Shown here: in pieces, positions 46,159 to 57,530 of the stretch
Layout of the letters: each line of letters starts with the position of its first letter
How positions within the stretch are numbered: position 1 is the first letter of the stretch
From: Rhodosporidiobolus odoratus
Taxonomy: Eukaryota > Basidiomycota > Microbotryomycetes > Sporidiobolales > Sporidiobolaceae
Assembly: GCA_034387635.1 (NCBI GenBank)
Contig: JAOANU010000010.1
Location: forward strand, 930,001 to 994,000
Length of the DNA stretch: 64,000 nucleotides
Direction of reading: 5' to 3'
The notes under the pieces: generated by a model
Seen by the model: the letters and a program-made list of their open reading frames with translations, nothing else
Told to the model about the DNA's origin: nothing
The model's database searches: none
Program-made: the position numbers and the translations under genes

Positions 46159-46919
46159 GCTATCCGCCCTTTTCCTCTGTTCCGTTAACTTTCGTTTTTC
46201 TGCGTCTCTCAGCGGCCCTTCTTTTCACCTCCCCTCGTTACCTTCTCCCCGAGGGAGATGGGTGACTTTGTTTTCCCAGTCCACACTTTCGTCTTTCATC
46301 AGTTACAAGCGTACATACCTCCTTTATATCCCCCCATTTTCTCCTCCTGAGCCCAAGTTATCTAGAAAGACACTCAATCGCCCTGAGCGCGTTTCTCTCG
46401 TCCACATCGTCTCTCTGACACACACACATGTAGCCTAGTACTCTCTATAGCCACGATCGGAATGCAGTTGAAGTCACTGCCTTTACCGGTCGACGAAGAA
46501 CCACTGGCAGGAAGTTCACTTCCTGTCTTTTTGTACTTCATGCCTACGCAAGCTCAGTAGTGAGGCTACTTTCCGAGCAACTCTTCGATCTATCGCCACC
46601 ACGATCCGCACGTCAACCCTGGCAGCAATGCACGACGCTAAGAAGGGAAAGAAGGGTGCGGTGGTGCTCCGACCAGAAGCTCGCGAACAGGGCGCGCGAG
46701 GGGATGAGAAGCGATCGAGGATGGTCGGCAGACTTCTGACAGCAAGTGTATCGCGTTTGACACCTCGCAGGAGGTGGTCGAGGGGACTTCGGCCGGACGA
46801 ACGACGACGATGATGCGAAGATGATGTGGTCGACTCGTCCTAGACGGTGAAGGATGAGGACACTCAGGGTGCGACCCTGTGGGAGGCGCAGAACGCTGAC
46901 CTTGCTTTGCCCATTTGTG
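46159..46919. other. Spacer between the AA7 oxidase and the TspO gene
   Basis: The first 280 bases are T/C-rich (ttcgtttttctgcgtctctc) and look like the AA7 3'UTR. The region 46620-46919 is the likely leader of the TspO gene; it contains an ATG at 46627 whose frame does not join the downstream exon. No separate gene supported. Confidence 0.45.
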
Positions 46920-48021
46920 ATGCAGACACCGCTCGTGATGCCCATCGAACCTTTCCCTGCGATTTTGTATTCTTTGCCGAGGAATACAGCCGTCGCGGTG
47001 CGTCGGTTTGGCTTCTTCATGCCCTGCACACCGTAGACGTTTGCATGCGACACGGCTTAGCTCGGCTCATGTGGAGTAATCGGACTGACACTCTTTCTGC
47101 TTCCTTTTCACCTTACTCCCCTCCATTCTTGTTCTGCCTCGCCTTTCACGCCTCTCCCGCAACCTTACTCCTGCTCCGGAAAAACTTCTAGGTCGGTATC
47201 CCCCTCGCCTTCGGAATGGCTTCTGGTCTCATCACCCGTTCGAGCGTGAAAACCTGGTACCCAACTCTGAACAAACCGCCCGGAGAACCCCCTCGTTGGT
47301 TGTTCCCTACCGCTTGGACGTTCTTGTACCTCTCTATGGGTGCGCCAACTCTTCCGTCTCTCTCTCCTTCATCCTGACAGGGAGGAAAGACTGATAAGGT
47401 CTGTTGCTGTCTGGTTTGTTTGGAAGCAGGCTACGCGTCGCACCTCTTGGTTAGAGCGCATGATTCAGCTGCGGTGGGCTCGATAGCTAAGGCGGGAGCG
47501 AGTAGAGCAGTTAAGCTGTATTGGGCGCAGTTTGGTTTGAACATGCTGTGGACGCCGGTTCGTTTTTCCTCACCTTCTCATCCTTTTCTCGGTCGCTTCT
47601 TCCCCGTTCTGTCACTTCGTCGCCGTCCCAAATACCGCACTGACACGTAATCACGTCTTCAGCTTTTCTTCGGAGCTCAGAAGCCGCTCCTTTCCCTACT
47701 CGACATCTCCCTTCTGACGCCGCTCACCTACGTCCTCACCGCCCAAGCCTACAAAGTCGATCCCAGGACAGCCTTCGCCTTTGTCCCTTACTGCGCATGG
47801 TTGAGCTATGCGACTTACTTGAATGGTGCGCTTCTGTTCCGCTCCGCTTTTTTCAGGCTGAACGGAATTGAGAAGGCTGGCCTTGCCTGCCTTCCCTGAC
47901 CGGAGCCACAGCTACGTTCGGTGTATGTGAATGGCAATACTGATGCGCTCCATGTGCAGCGGGCGTATGGTGGCTTAACGGAGGCAAGGACAAGGTGGAC
48001 GAGGCCAAAAAGGATCTGTAG
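46920..48021 (+). CDS. TspO/MBR family membrane protein
   Basis: Exons 46920-46997, 47192-47339, 47430-47557, 47663-47825 and 47960-48021 give 192 aa. It has the tryptophan-rich sensory protein fold of five membrane helices. Hallmarks are GIPLAFGMASGLIT (TM1), WYPTLNKPPGEPPRWLFPTA and WTFLYLSMGYASHLLV (the W-Y-P-x-L-x-K-P-P and W-x-x-L-Y-x-x-M/G-Y signatures), YWAQFGLNMLWTPLFFGAQK, PYCAWLSYATYLNAGVWWLN, and a charged tail. TspO/translocator proteins bind porphyrins and sterols and sit in the mitochondrial outer membrane of animals or the secretory membranes of plants. Family data also link them to stress and haem metabolism. The start is the least certain part: ATG 46920 (MQTPLVMPIEPF) or the in-frame ATG 46938; an upstream exon cannot be excluded. 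Confidence 0.88.
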
Positions 48022-49165
48022 AAGCGGCGACTCGAGCCTCTTTCTTTGCAAAAGTCGCATTCACCCCTCGCCGTTTTCGATCGGTGCAAGCACGTCGAGT
48101 CTAGCCTCGTCGACGACGACAACGGTTCGCTTCGCTCAGCTCCGCGCTGAACGGGAACATGCACAGCTCGGGTTTCTGATCATCTGCGACAAGCAGAGAG
48201 ACAAAACGCGTCTGATCTTCATTAAGGGACTGAATGGAAAACCTTCTGCTGCTCTTCCTCGCGGTGGGCAAGAGAGGCAGGTGGGCAACAACGAGGCTTC
48301 CATCGCTTCAATCGGTCGGAGCACCACAACACCGGGCTTGCCTTCGCTTCTTCCTCTTCCCTCTCGTCCTTCGTCTCCTCTATTACTCGTCTTTCCCGTT
48401 TGACGCTGAGTATGCCCTCGGATCTGTGCCCGGCTCAGCCGCAGCTGCCATGCTCCCGTCCCCGCTTGCGATCGCCGCTTTGTGTTCCAGCGACCTGACG
48501 CTTTCAGTGCCCTCGACGTCGTAGCTACGGTGCACAGGTCTCCTTGGGATTGTACGGCCCGACTATCTTTGCTGCTTGGACCACATCGACTACCTGTCTA
48601 GGGGACGTCCACCTTGAACGCACGTTCTGCCAGCTTCCTCCAGACTCGAGCATCCCGCGTCCACCGGAAGACTACCCGCCATCGCCTACTAGCGGACGAA
48701 GAGCCCAGCTTGAGACAGCGCACCGCCTCGACTCCACCGCACAGGACCTCGCCAACGTTGCCTGACCTCGACTCGTACCAGTTCGTCCGCAACTCTTCTA
48801 CGCCGGGTCAGCTGAACAGGCCGCAACTGTCCCGAGCGACCCTCTTTGAGCTTTTATACCGCCCTCACCAACTTGGCTCGCAGGGTCTCTGCTTTGGCTG
48901 GAGCCCGACTGGCAAAATCGACCGCCGGACACGACTTGCAAAACTTTCCGACCTCGTAAATCCTCCCTTTAGCAGCCGCCTAACCTCCGCTATTGAGATC
49001 ACTGTCATTCAAGGCAAGTGTCTCACAGGCTCCTCTGTTCATCGGGTCACTCAAGTCTTCGGAACCAGTCGTGCGTCTGGCTCGCCGTTTTCTTTCATGC
49101 CTCGAAAAAGCGTTATCCTTTCAGTACTTAGCCTGGTCCCTTTGAGCAGAACCTAGAACGAAGCT
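48022..49165. other. Upstream region of the second Zn2Cys6 gene
   Basis: 1.14 kb holding the 3'UTR of the TspO gene and a long presumed promoter/leader for the regulator at 49166. A frame open from 48614 to 49156 stops just before the ATG and has no domain. I saw no RNA gene or repeat. Confidence 0.45.
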
Positions 49166-52100
49166 ATGCGCGAACCTCATCCGTACCACACCGGACCAGC
49201 GGGTCGACAATCTCCGTATCCCTCGGTTTCTGCCCCTGCATGCGATCAAGCACATCCCGCCGATGGCTACCCTCCTACTTCATCGTCGAGCACCCCGATG
49301 TTGGGGTACCGCCCTTCGCACCAAGCTCCGCGCCAGCAAGCCCATTCGCTGAGTTACGCCCCTCTAAACGCCTCGCGGAGCCGTTCGGGCTCATCCGAAG
49401 GACCGGCCCTACCTGCTGCAGCATCCACTTTCGTTCTACCCTCGTCTTATCATCAAGGCTCAGTCTCTCCCGTCGCTCACTATCAACAACCATATCATCA
49501 AATCCCTCAGTCCCTCCCAGTCTCTCAGCCTTCCCCCAATCTTCCCTCCCTGTCTTCCTCGTTTTTCGCTGGCACCCCTTCTACCGCCTCGTCCGCCGCG
49601 ACTATCTATCGCGACCGTGTCCCGCAGGCTCAGCCTCATGATCAGCATCATCAGTCACAACGCCGCGCTGGCCTGCCCGCCGGCCAGGTCGGCGGCCCGG
49701 AAGGATGGCCGGATCACCCTCTCGTCTCACCAGCAGAGCAATATCCTTCCTTCGACTTTGGCCACCCGACTCCCACCTCGGCGCCGGCCCCAGCACTGTC
49801 CTCAGCGCCTCTTACTAGGCAGAATAGCGGTACAGCTCCTGCGGTCGCGGCGGTGAAGGGGAAGGCGGCCAAGGCGGCGAAGAATGCGGCGCCGAGAAAG
49901 AGGGTGGCGGCTAGTTGTAAGCCATGTAGGGCGAAGAAGCTCAGGTCCGTTACCTTTTACTATTTCTCATCGTCTCCTTTGATCTGCCTGGTTAAACCGC
50001 TCGCCTGCAGGTGCGACCGGGCATTGCCGTGTTCTTCTTGCGTCGAGCGCGGTGACCCTCAAGGCTGCATGTGGGAAGGGTACGCTCTTTCTTGCCGTCA
50101 CTCCCACCAAAAGGACTCAGCTGACGGCTGCCAGCTATGTAGTGACGCCAAACCGCTCTATATCGCTCGCGAAGAAAACGACACGAAGGAGCTGAAGGCG
50201 CAGGTCGACCGCCTGCAGCACCTACTAGATGCCCTCTCACAGCGAAGTCCTTCTCTCCCGTCCGGCAGCGGTTGCGAGTCATCCTTGTCCTCTCGAGCTC
50301 GCATGGTCAGTCAAGCTAGCGCGAGCCCGCCGGACCACTTCGGCAGCGACGACGAACAAGCAGAAGAGGCCACGTTCGACTTGCATGCGCAAGATCTCGC
50401 CGAGGCCCTATCCGAGCTTATGTTGAACGGTGTCATGCCGGCCCAGATCTGTGGCAGCGAGTCTTTCGCGCCCGGAGGTGGAAGCGGCCAGGGTTTTGTC
50501 AAAGAGGCGGAGCAGTTCCTCCTGACTTTCACTCAGCGTCTCGGGCTCTCGACCGACTTTCCCTTCACCGTTCTGACGCCTTCTTCGAATGAGCCGCCCG
50601 GACCACATTCTCCCGACATTCCGACGCGTCAATCCCACCTTGCCTCTTCCTCCCGCATCTCATCACCTTCCGCTCTTGGCCTTTCTGCCGCTGTTATCGG
50701 CGTTCGGCCCAGCGTCTCGCACCTCCTCGACCTCCTCCCCTCAGAAGCCGACCTCAAAACCTCCTACAAATTCTACGTGAACTACGTACACTGGTATTCC
50801 TCTCCTCTCAACCTCCCCGCCATCGATCGAGAATGGCCCACATTCAGTGCGGCGCTGATCGAGCCGGACCAGGCCATCAGGGGAGAAGGTATTGACCCTC
50901 TGTTCATCGCTACGGTACTGGGCGCCGCTGCTTCTGGGTTAGCGAGCATGACGAATGCTCAGGCGCAGAAGCGAGGCTTTCCAGAGGATCGCTCGGCTAT
51001 TGTCGAGCAATGGGTACGAGCGGCTATGCTTGCACTCGTGGTCGGGAGGTTTATGGAGCGACCGTCGGTTGAAGGAATTCGGGCTGCGCTGGTGCTTGCC
51101 TCGCTCTACATCGTTCGTCTATTCCAGGTCTCGTTGTATTTTTGCTGCCAGCTGACGGTTTTCTCCGGCTTTCCCAATAAGGAACAGTTCATGACGACGG
51201 GCGAAACCGTCGCTGCCGGCATGTCGCTCCTGTCCCTCGCCGTCCACGCCGCCTTTCAACTCAACCTCCACCGCGACCCGGCCATGTCAGATCTGCAGCT
51301 TTCTTTCGCCGAATGTGAAGATCGCCGGAGGTTGTTCTGGTGTCTCTTCACGCTTTGCATGTCCATCACGACCGGCACATCCCGGACTTGGTTACAGTTC
51401 GACCTTCGGCAGATTGACACGAAGTTTCCGCTGGACTGCTACGACGCGTGCGTTTGACTGTCCGCCCGATCGGATGTTGCAGTCAAAGCTGACCATTTTC
51501 TGGCGATATCAGCGAGCTCCTCATGGACGAACGGGCCGCAAAGGCGCGTATTCGAGGCCGACTCAGCGCGGACACCTTCGAAGAGACGCCTATGACCGCC
51601 AGCGTAGTTCGAGCGCAATATGCTTTGCTCGTCAAGAAGATTGTGCGCCCTTACCTTTTCCCTTTGACCTTCTTAAATGACTGATCGCCCTGACCTTGTT
51701 CTGTCTGTGTAGACCGATACCGCCTTCTCCACCAAGCCTTGCAAGTACACCGATATCCTTGCTCTTGATGCTGAGCTTCGCGCATTTGAGAAGTCCTTTC
51801 CACCGGTCTACAACCTCCCGACCGACGACCAAGGACGGGTGAGGTTTTCGGTCCCTCCCACTTTGACTGAGATGCGCTGTGCTCTCATCCAGCTATGCTT
51901 GTCGGCTGAGTTTGTCAGGCTACACAGGCCCTTCCTCGGTACGTCAGGCTCAGGGCGCGCTCGACAAAAGACGAGCTCAACTCGGTTACTTTGCGCAGTT
52001 CTCGCCGCCAGCGACGACCAGTACCAGCACAGCCGTGAGCAGGCCGTCAAGTACGCCAAGCGAATGCTAGCCATTAACGCCACTCCGGGCTGTAACCTGA

Positions 52101-53299
52101 ATTGGGCTGGGTGCGTTTCGCTTTGCCGGTTTCTTTCTGCTCTCGGGTTATTGATGGTCTCGTCACTTCAGCCACAACTTGAAGGTCCTCTCTGCTGCCA
52201 TTGTACTCGGCCTTGAGATCTTGCAGTCTCCGACCGAGCCTGACGCGGACATCATTCGGTCTATGGTGGACGCCGCTCTGCAACAAGCGGAGGTGTTTGC
52301 CGCCGTCTCGGTACGCTTAATTCGCTCTCATTTTGGCACGCGAATCGTTGACCTGATCTCTAAGCTGCACAGTCCGTCTGTCGCAAGGGCGCTGGCGTTG
52401 TTCGTTTCCTGCTTAAGAAAGTCGACGAGGAAGCGGCCTCGCTCGGTCACCCCCGTTCAGCCAAGCGAGCTCGAACGGTTACGTACAGCCCGGAGGCCAT
52501 CAAGCTTCGACGACCTCTCGCTGCATCACTTGGCGCGATCGATTCCACCGCCATCTCTCGTTCGGCGAGTCCATCCCGCCGTCGCAAACCGACTCGACCG
52601 CCCCTTCTACACGTCCAGTCCGACACAGTCGTCGCGCGGGTACAGTCCTCCACGGCAGCCTCAGCCTTTGCAGCTTCTATCGAAGCGCAGGAGTCGACAT
52701 CACCGATGTTTGGCAGGGGGAGTCGGAGCCACTCTGCCGACAACGCTCTGCCCCCTCTCGCTACTGAGTGTGTCTCCCCTCTCCACCTTCCTCAGCAGCC
52801 TACATACCATCGGCAGGGGCAGTCCCATCTCGATACCTCTTCCCTCGCCGGCCTCCGTTCCCGTACCTCCAACCGGTCATTCACCTCCTCCTCCTCGTCC
52901 GGTTTCGCTCAAGCCCGGTCGTCGCCCGAACTGTCACTCTCGCTTCCGCTTCCTCCGCAGCAATCACACTTTCCTTCTCCGTCTCATCAACACAAAGTCC
53001 ACCATCAACAGCCTCATCACCCCCACCAACAACCGCTCCACCTCCCACACCTCCCCGCCCAAGCCGATTCCTTCATGCATTTCGCCGCAGGCACCTCCTC
53101 CGCCTCCCTCACGAGCGGTTCCTCCCTCTTTGACGAGAATGATGTGCAAAGCTTCTTCTCTTTACCGGCTCAGGTTGCGGGAGCTGCGTCGGAAGATCAG
53201 CTGCAGGTTGAAGGGAGGGGGAGGAGTAGGTTCAATGAACCGGTGCCAGTGTCGATGGGGACGGGAGAGGGAGAGGATTTCTATCAGCATCAGGTTTAG
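49166..53299 (+). CDS. Zn2Cys6 fungal transcription factor with Fungal_trans domain
   Basis: Exons 49166-49944, 50011-50079, 50143-51127, 51182-51447, 51513-51642, 51713-51938, 51999-52110, 52172-52310 and 52373-53299 give about 1210 aa. A Pro/Ser/Gln-rich N-terminus of about 230 residues leads to a basic patch (KGKAAKAAKNAAPRKRV) and the zinc cluster at residues 251-279 (CKPCRAKKLRCD, CSSC, GCMW). A linker coiled coil follows (DTKELKAQVDRLQHLLDAL). The fungal-specific regulatory domain runs from about 500 to 900 (LKTSYKFYVNYVHWYSSPLN, GMSLLSLAVHAAFQLNLHRD, RRRLFWCLFTLCMSITTGTS, AEFVRLHRPFL). The C-terminal 300 residues are Ser/Pro/His/Gln-rich, ending with an acidic patch. The GMSL...A..LNLHRD and RRLFW motifs are the family's. 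The 54-nt intron 51128-51181 is a multiple of three; its removal is inferred. Confidence 0.9.
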
Positions 53300-53642
53300 A
53301 AGCAGCAGTAACAGTAAAAGTACAAGTCGGCAGTCGTAGTTTCGGAAGTAAGGGTCGTTGTGTTAGTCTTCTCTCCCTCTCTGTTCTTTCGTCAGTGCCA
53401 TCTACAATGTATACTCCCTTGACCCACAACATGGTCCTCGAGTCAGATTTGAAGCGAGTGAGAAGATGCGAACTGTAAAATGCACAAGAGGATCAAAGAA
53501 CATTGGGAAAGGAAAAAACAGAAACCTATACAGCACTCGCTCGCTCATCAGTATGCCTCAGTAAGCTCTCCTTCGCTCGAACCGTCACGCTCCGCTGACG
53601 ACCGGACTGTCCGATTGATCGAAGGGAAGGAAGCGGGGGAGA
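53300..53642. other. Convergent 3' ends
   Basis: 343 bases between the stop codons of the Zn2Cys6 gene (+) and the Uds1-type gene (-). Both 3'UTRs must lie or overlap here. No other feature seen. Confidence 0.55.
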
Positions 53643-56600
53643 TCATCGCGCCGCCCCTGCTTTACGTTGCGCCTGCCTCAACTGCGTCTTGAGACTCGAC
53701 ACTTCGTTCTGAGCCGTGGCGAGTTCCTACCCCAACAAGTCACATTACCAAGTCAGTCGTGCCCAAAATCAGGAAGAGAGGGAGAGATGATGAGTCAACA
53801 AAACAAACCTCGAGCAACCCAGCCCTAGTCTTCCCTTCCCTCTTCCTACCTTCTTCCAACTCTTCCTCCAGATCCGCAATCTGATCTCGAAGTTCTTGCA
53901 GTTCTTCGTCGGATGCACCAGCAGCGGGAGTGGAGGCGGAGGCAGAAACAGAGGCGGACGCGGCGAGGGCGGTTTGAGTTTGTAGGTCGGTTTCGAGTTG
54001 GGTGATGCGTTGGGTCAGGGAGCGGTTGGAGGTGCGGGAGGATTCGAGAGACTCGGTGAGACTGTGGGAGAGAGTTGCAGGGACAGCACAACGGAGGTAT
54101 GAGGAAGACACGAAGGGAGTGGGCGGCGGCGACGAAGGAGAGCGGGCGAGAGAAGAGGAAGTGAAGAGACGTCAGTCTTCGAGCTTGAACGTGGTACACA
54201 GTCGCTGTGAGCGGGAGGTTGAGACTGAGAACGCACTCATTCAACCTTTCCAACATCTTGACTTCCTGCCCAGCCGACCCCTCAATTCTCTCCTCCAGAT
54301 CCCTAATTCTCTTCTGCGACTCCTGTATCTCTCCCTCCCTTTCTCCATCCCTCTCTTGCCGCTCTGCCTCCACCTCTTCAAGCCTCCTCCTTAACTGCTC
54401 TCGCTCCTCAGCGACGCATTTGACGCGGTCAACGAGGGCGTCGATGGAGAAATCACTCGTGCCTGCGGCTGGAGTCGCGTGAGGGAGAGGCGACAATGCG
54501 AGGTTGGGCGAGGAGGAAGGTGACGAGCTCGAGTTGGAGGCGAGGGAAGACATGGAAGACGAGGAAGTAACCGCCGCGGTAGCTTTATGAGCAACTTCAG
54601 CAAAGAATCCCCCGACTTTGGCCATACCCACCTGCGCCGGAGTCGGCGACGCGGTCTTTGCCGTACCCGTCGATAGTGGTTGTGCTGGGAGACTCGCAAA
54701 CAACCCTTCTAGGGCTTTGAGGTCCACCCGCTGTTGTTCCACCGCGACCTCCGCCTCCCTCCGGACCGCCTCCAATTCCCCCTCCATCCTCTCCACCTCT
54801 TCCCTCATTTCTCCCAATTTCTTCTCGCCTTCTCCTCCTTGCGCCCTGATCCCGTCAAGTTGAAGGCCCAACTCCTCCCTGTCCATCTCCAGCGCCACCA
54901 CCTCCCCTTCCAACTGTTTAACCCTCTCCCGTTCCTCCTCAAGTCGACTTTCAAACCCTCCACTCTTCTCATCCTGCGTCTCGCGCTCTTTCTCAACTTC
55001 GCAGAGTTGGTCTTGAGCGCGAGTGAGGTCGAGGGAAGATTGGTCGAGTTTCGAAGAGAGGGATTCGACGTGCGTGGAAAGGGCTGTAAAGTGTGAATCG
55101 AGGATTTTGGAAAGGTGAGAGGGGAGGTCGTCGTTCTCCCTGTCAGAGGGCGAATCGTTGTAGTTGGGTAGAGTACGAAGGATAGGTCCGAGAACAGGAC
55201 GGGTTCGATGCCGTCTCAACACGTCACCGAGAGCTTGAGAAAGGGCACCGAGTCGATTTTGAGCTTCTTCGAGCCGCTGTTGCGCTTGTTCTCGATCCGC
55301 ATCCGCTGACTCGCTCGCAACCTCCCGTGAACTCGCCGAGGCAGCAGCGGCAGCCGCCTCCTCCGCCTCCTTGACTCTCCTTTCCAACTCCTCCCTTTCT
55401 CGCCTCTCCCTTCCTCTCTCCTGATCCACTGCCTCCCTCTCAGCTTCCAACTCTTCCACCCTGCTCCCAGCCTCGTCGACCCTCCTCCTCGCCTCCTCCT
55501 TCTCCTTCTCAACCTTCTCTCTCTCCTCCTGCACTCTCTCCCTCTCCCTCCTCAACTCATCCTCGTGAGTGTGCCTCAACCTACCCAATCCAGCTTCAAG
55601 TTCTTCGATCCGCTGCTGCTGCTGCTGCTGTTGTTGTTGTTGTTGAGCCGAGTTTGGGGCTGGATCAGATCCTGTTTCTATCGCTGGATTGGGCGAGCTC
55701 GACCCAAACCTGGCAGAGGAGGAGGACAATGAAGGAGACGCCTTCGGAGACGGTCCCGTTCCCATCCCTTCACCATTCCTGACAGATCGAGTCGGGGACA
55801 AAGCTTCTCGATTGTTGGCGAAGAAATGAGGTGCGTCGAAAGACGCCCCGGCGCGTTGTCGGGGAGTTTGGAGGGTCATCTCGCCGTTCACGCTCCGAGA
55901 CGGAGAGGAGAATGTTGAAGCTGAAGGAGGGAAGGAGGGGGTGGTTGGGGTAGGTGAAGCGACGGAGGAGGATGCCGAGGAGGAATGGGTAAGGAGAGCT
56001 TCTTCTTTTTGCCGTAATGACAAGGCAAGAACGGCCGCAGTATGTCTCAACAACCTCGTTCGTAACCCCGCTTCTTTCGCAGAGAGGTTCGAATGCTCCA
56101 ACTGGAGTTTATCCACTTTGGCCTGAGCCAGGGCAAGTTGGGATTCGGCTTGTTCTTTCGTGCCTGGGGTCGGTCGGGCGCGAGAGGAGGACGAAGAGGA
56201 CGAGGTGGGAGGTGGGGGAGGGGGAGAGGAGGGGCCGGAGGAGGCGAGACGGACGAGTTTGGCGGACGAGTCGCGTAGGCGGGTTTCGAGGGCTAGGGAT
56301 CGAGAGAGGGAGGCTAGGCGGGAGACGAGTTGAGAGTGTTCCTGTGGAATTCGAGGATGGGTATCTGATGCGGCAACGCGGGAGAGGGAGGAGGAGAAAT
56401 AGTACCTTCCTGACGGCCTGCACCTCTTCCCATTCCATCACCTCAAACTCCCTTGCTTCAATCGCCGCTTGACCACTCAAGAGCTCGACCATCATGGCAT
56501 CCTTCTGCACCACTTTGCCTCCATTACTCCCTGTGGACCCTGCCAACACAGCTTCAGGCGAGAATGGCCGCGGGGGATGAGGCGAGTAGGGTTGAGACGA

Positions 56601-57087
56601 CCGAGATGTCGAGATTGGCGTGTGACTTCGCTGTTGATGTTGAGGAGAAAGAGGGTAGATGGGAGGAGACAATGGACGGGATTGACCGAAGGGCAGACGC
56701 TCGGGTGCAAACTCTTCGTCGTGGTCGTTTTCGTTGAGCGCAGGTGGAGGCGTAGCCGTCTTGAGTGAAGTTTGACCCTTTGTGCTGGCGACGGTCGAGG
56801 TCGAGGCTGAACTAGCGGTCCTAGTCAATCCAGCGAACCAACCCTTCTTTTCTAGGGGTTCTTCAGGATGGAGACTGTTGAAGGGCGGGTGAGTGCGGTC
56901 TGGTGGTTCTGGAAAGGACGAGGTGGTGGGAGACGAGAGGCTGGCGTCGGTTGAGAGGGAGGACGAGGTTGACGAGGAAGAAAGGGGGATCGAGGTGGGG
57001 GCGCCGAAGATGCGACGCTGTACGCGCGACGCTCAGAGTCAGCTCGGCGTACGTACGGCCAACGGGGCACAGGGAACAGCGTACCAT
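53643..57087 (-). CDS. Uds1-domain coiled-coil protein (up-regulated during septation type)
   Basis: Exons 57087-57085 (the ATG alone), 57017-56406, 56341-54237, 54061-53809 and 53726-53643 give 1018 aa. The N-terminal 140 residues or so are Ser/Pro-rich. A conserved block follows, KDAMMVELLSGQAAIEAREF then EVMEWEEVQAVRKEHSQLVS, continuing KLQLEHSNLSAKEAGLRTRL; this matches the Uds1 domain found in fungal septation-related proteins. Most of the rest is coiled coil (EELEAEREAVDQERGRERRE and many Glu/Arg heptads), broken by a run of 11 Gln and Ser-rich linkers. It is probably a cytoskeletal or septum-associated scaffold; that is inference from the domain and coiled-coil character. No ATG occurs in the exon 57017-56406 upstream of the Uds1 block, and an in-frame stop precedes ATG 57087, so the single-codon start exon is the simplest model. 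Confidence 0.8.
55614..55646 (-). repeat. CAG/CAA tract coding 11 glutamines
   Basis: Six ctg followed by five ttg on the plus strand code 11 consecutive Gln just before the main coiled coil of the Uds1-type protein. Confidence 0.92.
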
Positions 57088-57530
57088 GACCCCCGTGCTA
57101 CGGCTGATAGTATACGAGAACCTTGACCGTGACTATGCTGTGAGCAAACGAGATAAGCGAGGTCAGGAGCGTGAGAAAGTTTGCGAGGAGGCGTCGGCGA
57201 GATCACTAACAACAGCACTTCAAACATCAACTTGAAAGGTCCCATCGAAAAACCAAGGGGTCTAGAGAGCAGTGGTCAGATTCACTGTGCTTCCCTGGCA
57301 TCGTCATACATAAAAGTGGTTTCTCGTCCTCCGGACCCTCCTCGTGCGACACATGTCGCTTTCTGCCCACCCTCGAACTGCTCTGACGCCTCCAGACTTG
57401 GCTTGATCAGCTTGCAGGCGTACTACGGGCAGCCCTCCACCACAGTGCAGCCCGATCCGGCGTGTCACTCGTCCCCTCAACTCGTTCATCTCCCCATCTC
57501 GATTCTCTCCTCGTCTCGCTCGAGAACACT
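57088..57530. promoter_or_regulatory. Divergent promoter between the Uds1-type gene and SEC11
   Basis: 443 bases separate the two start codons. No gene inside. A pyrimidine-rich leader (catctccccatctcgattct) precedes the SEC11 ATG. Confidence 0.5.
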
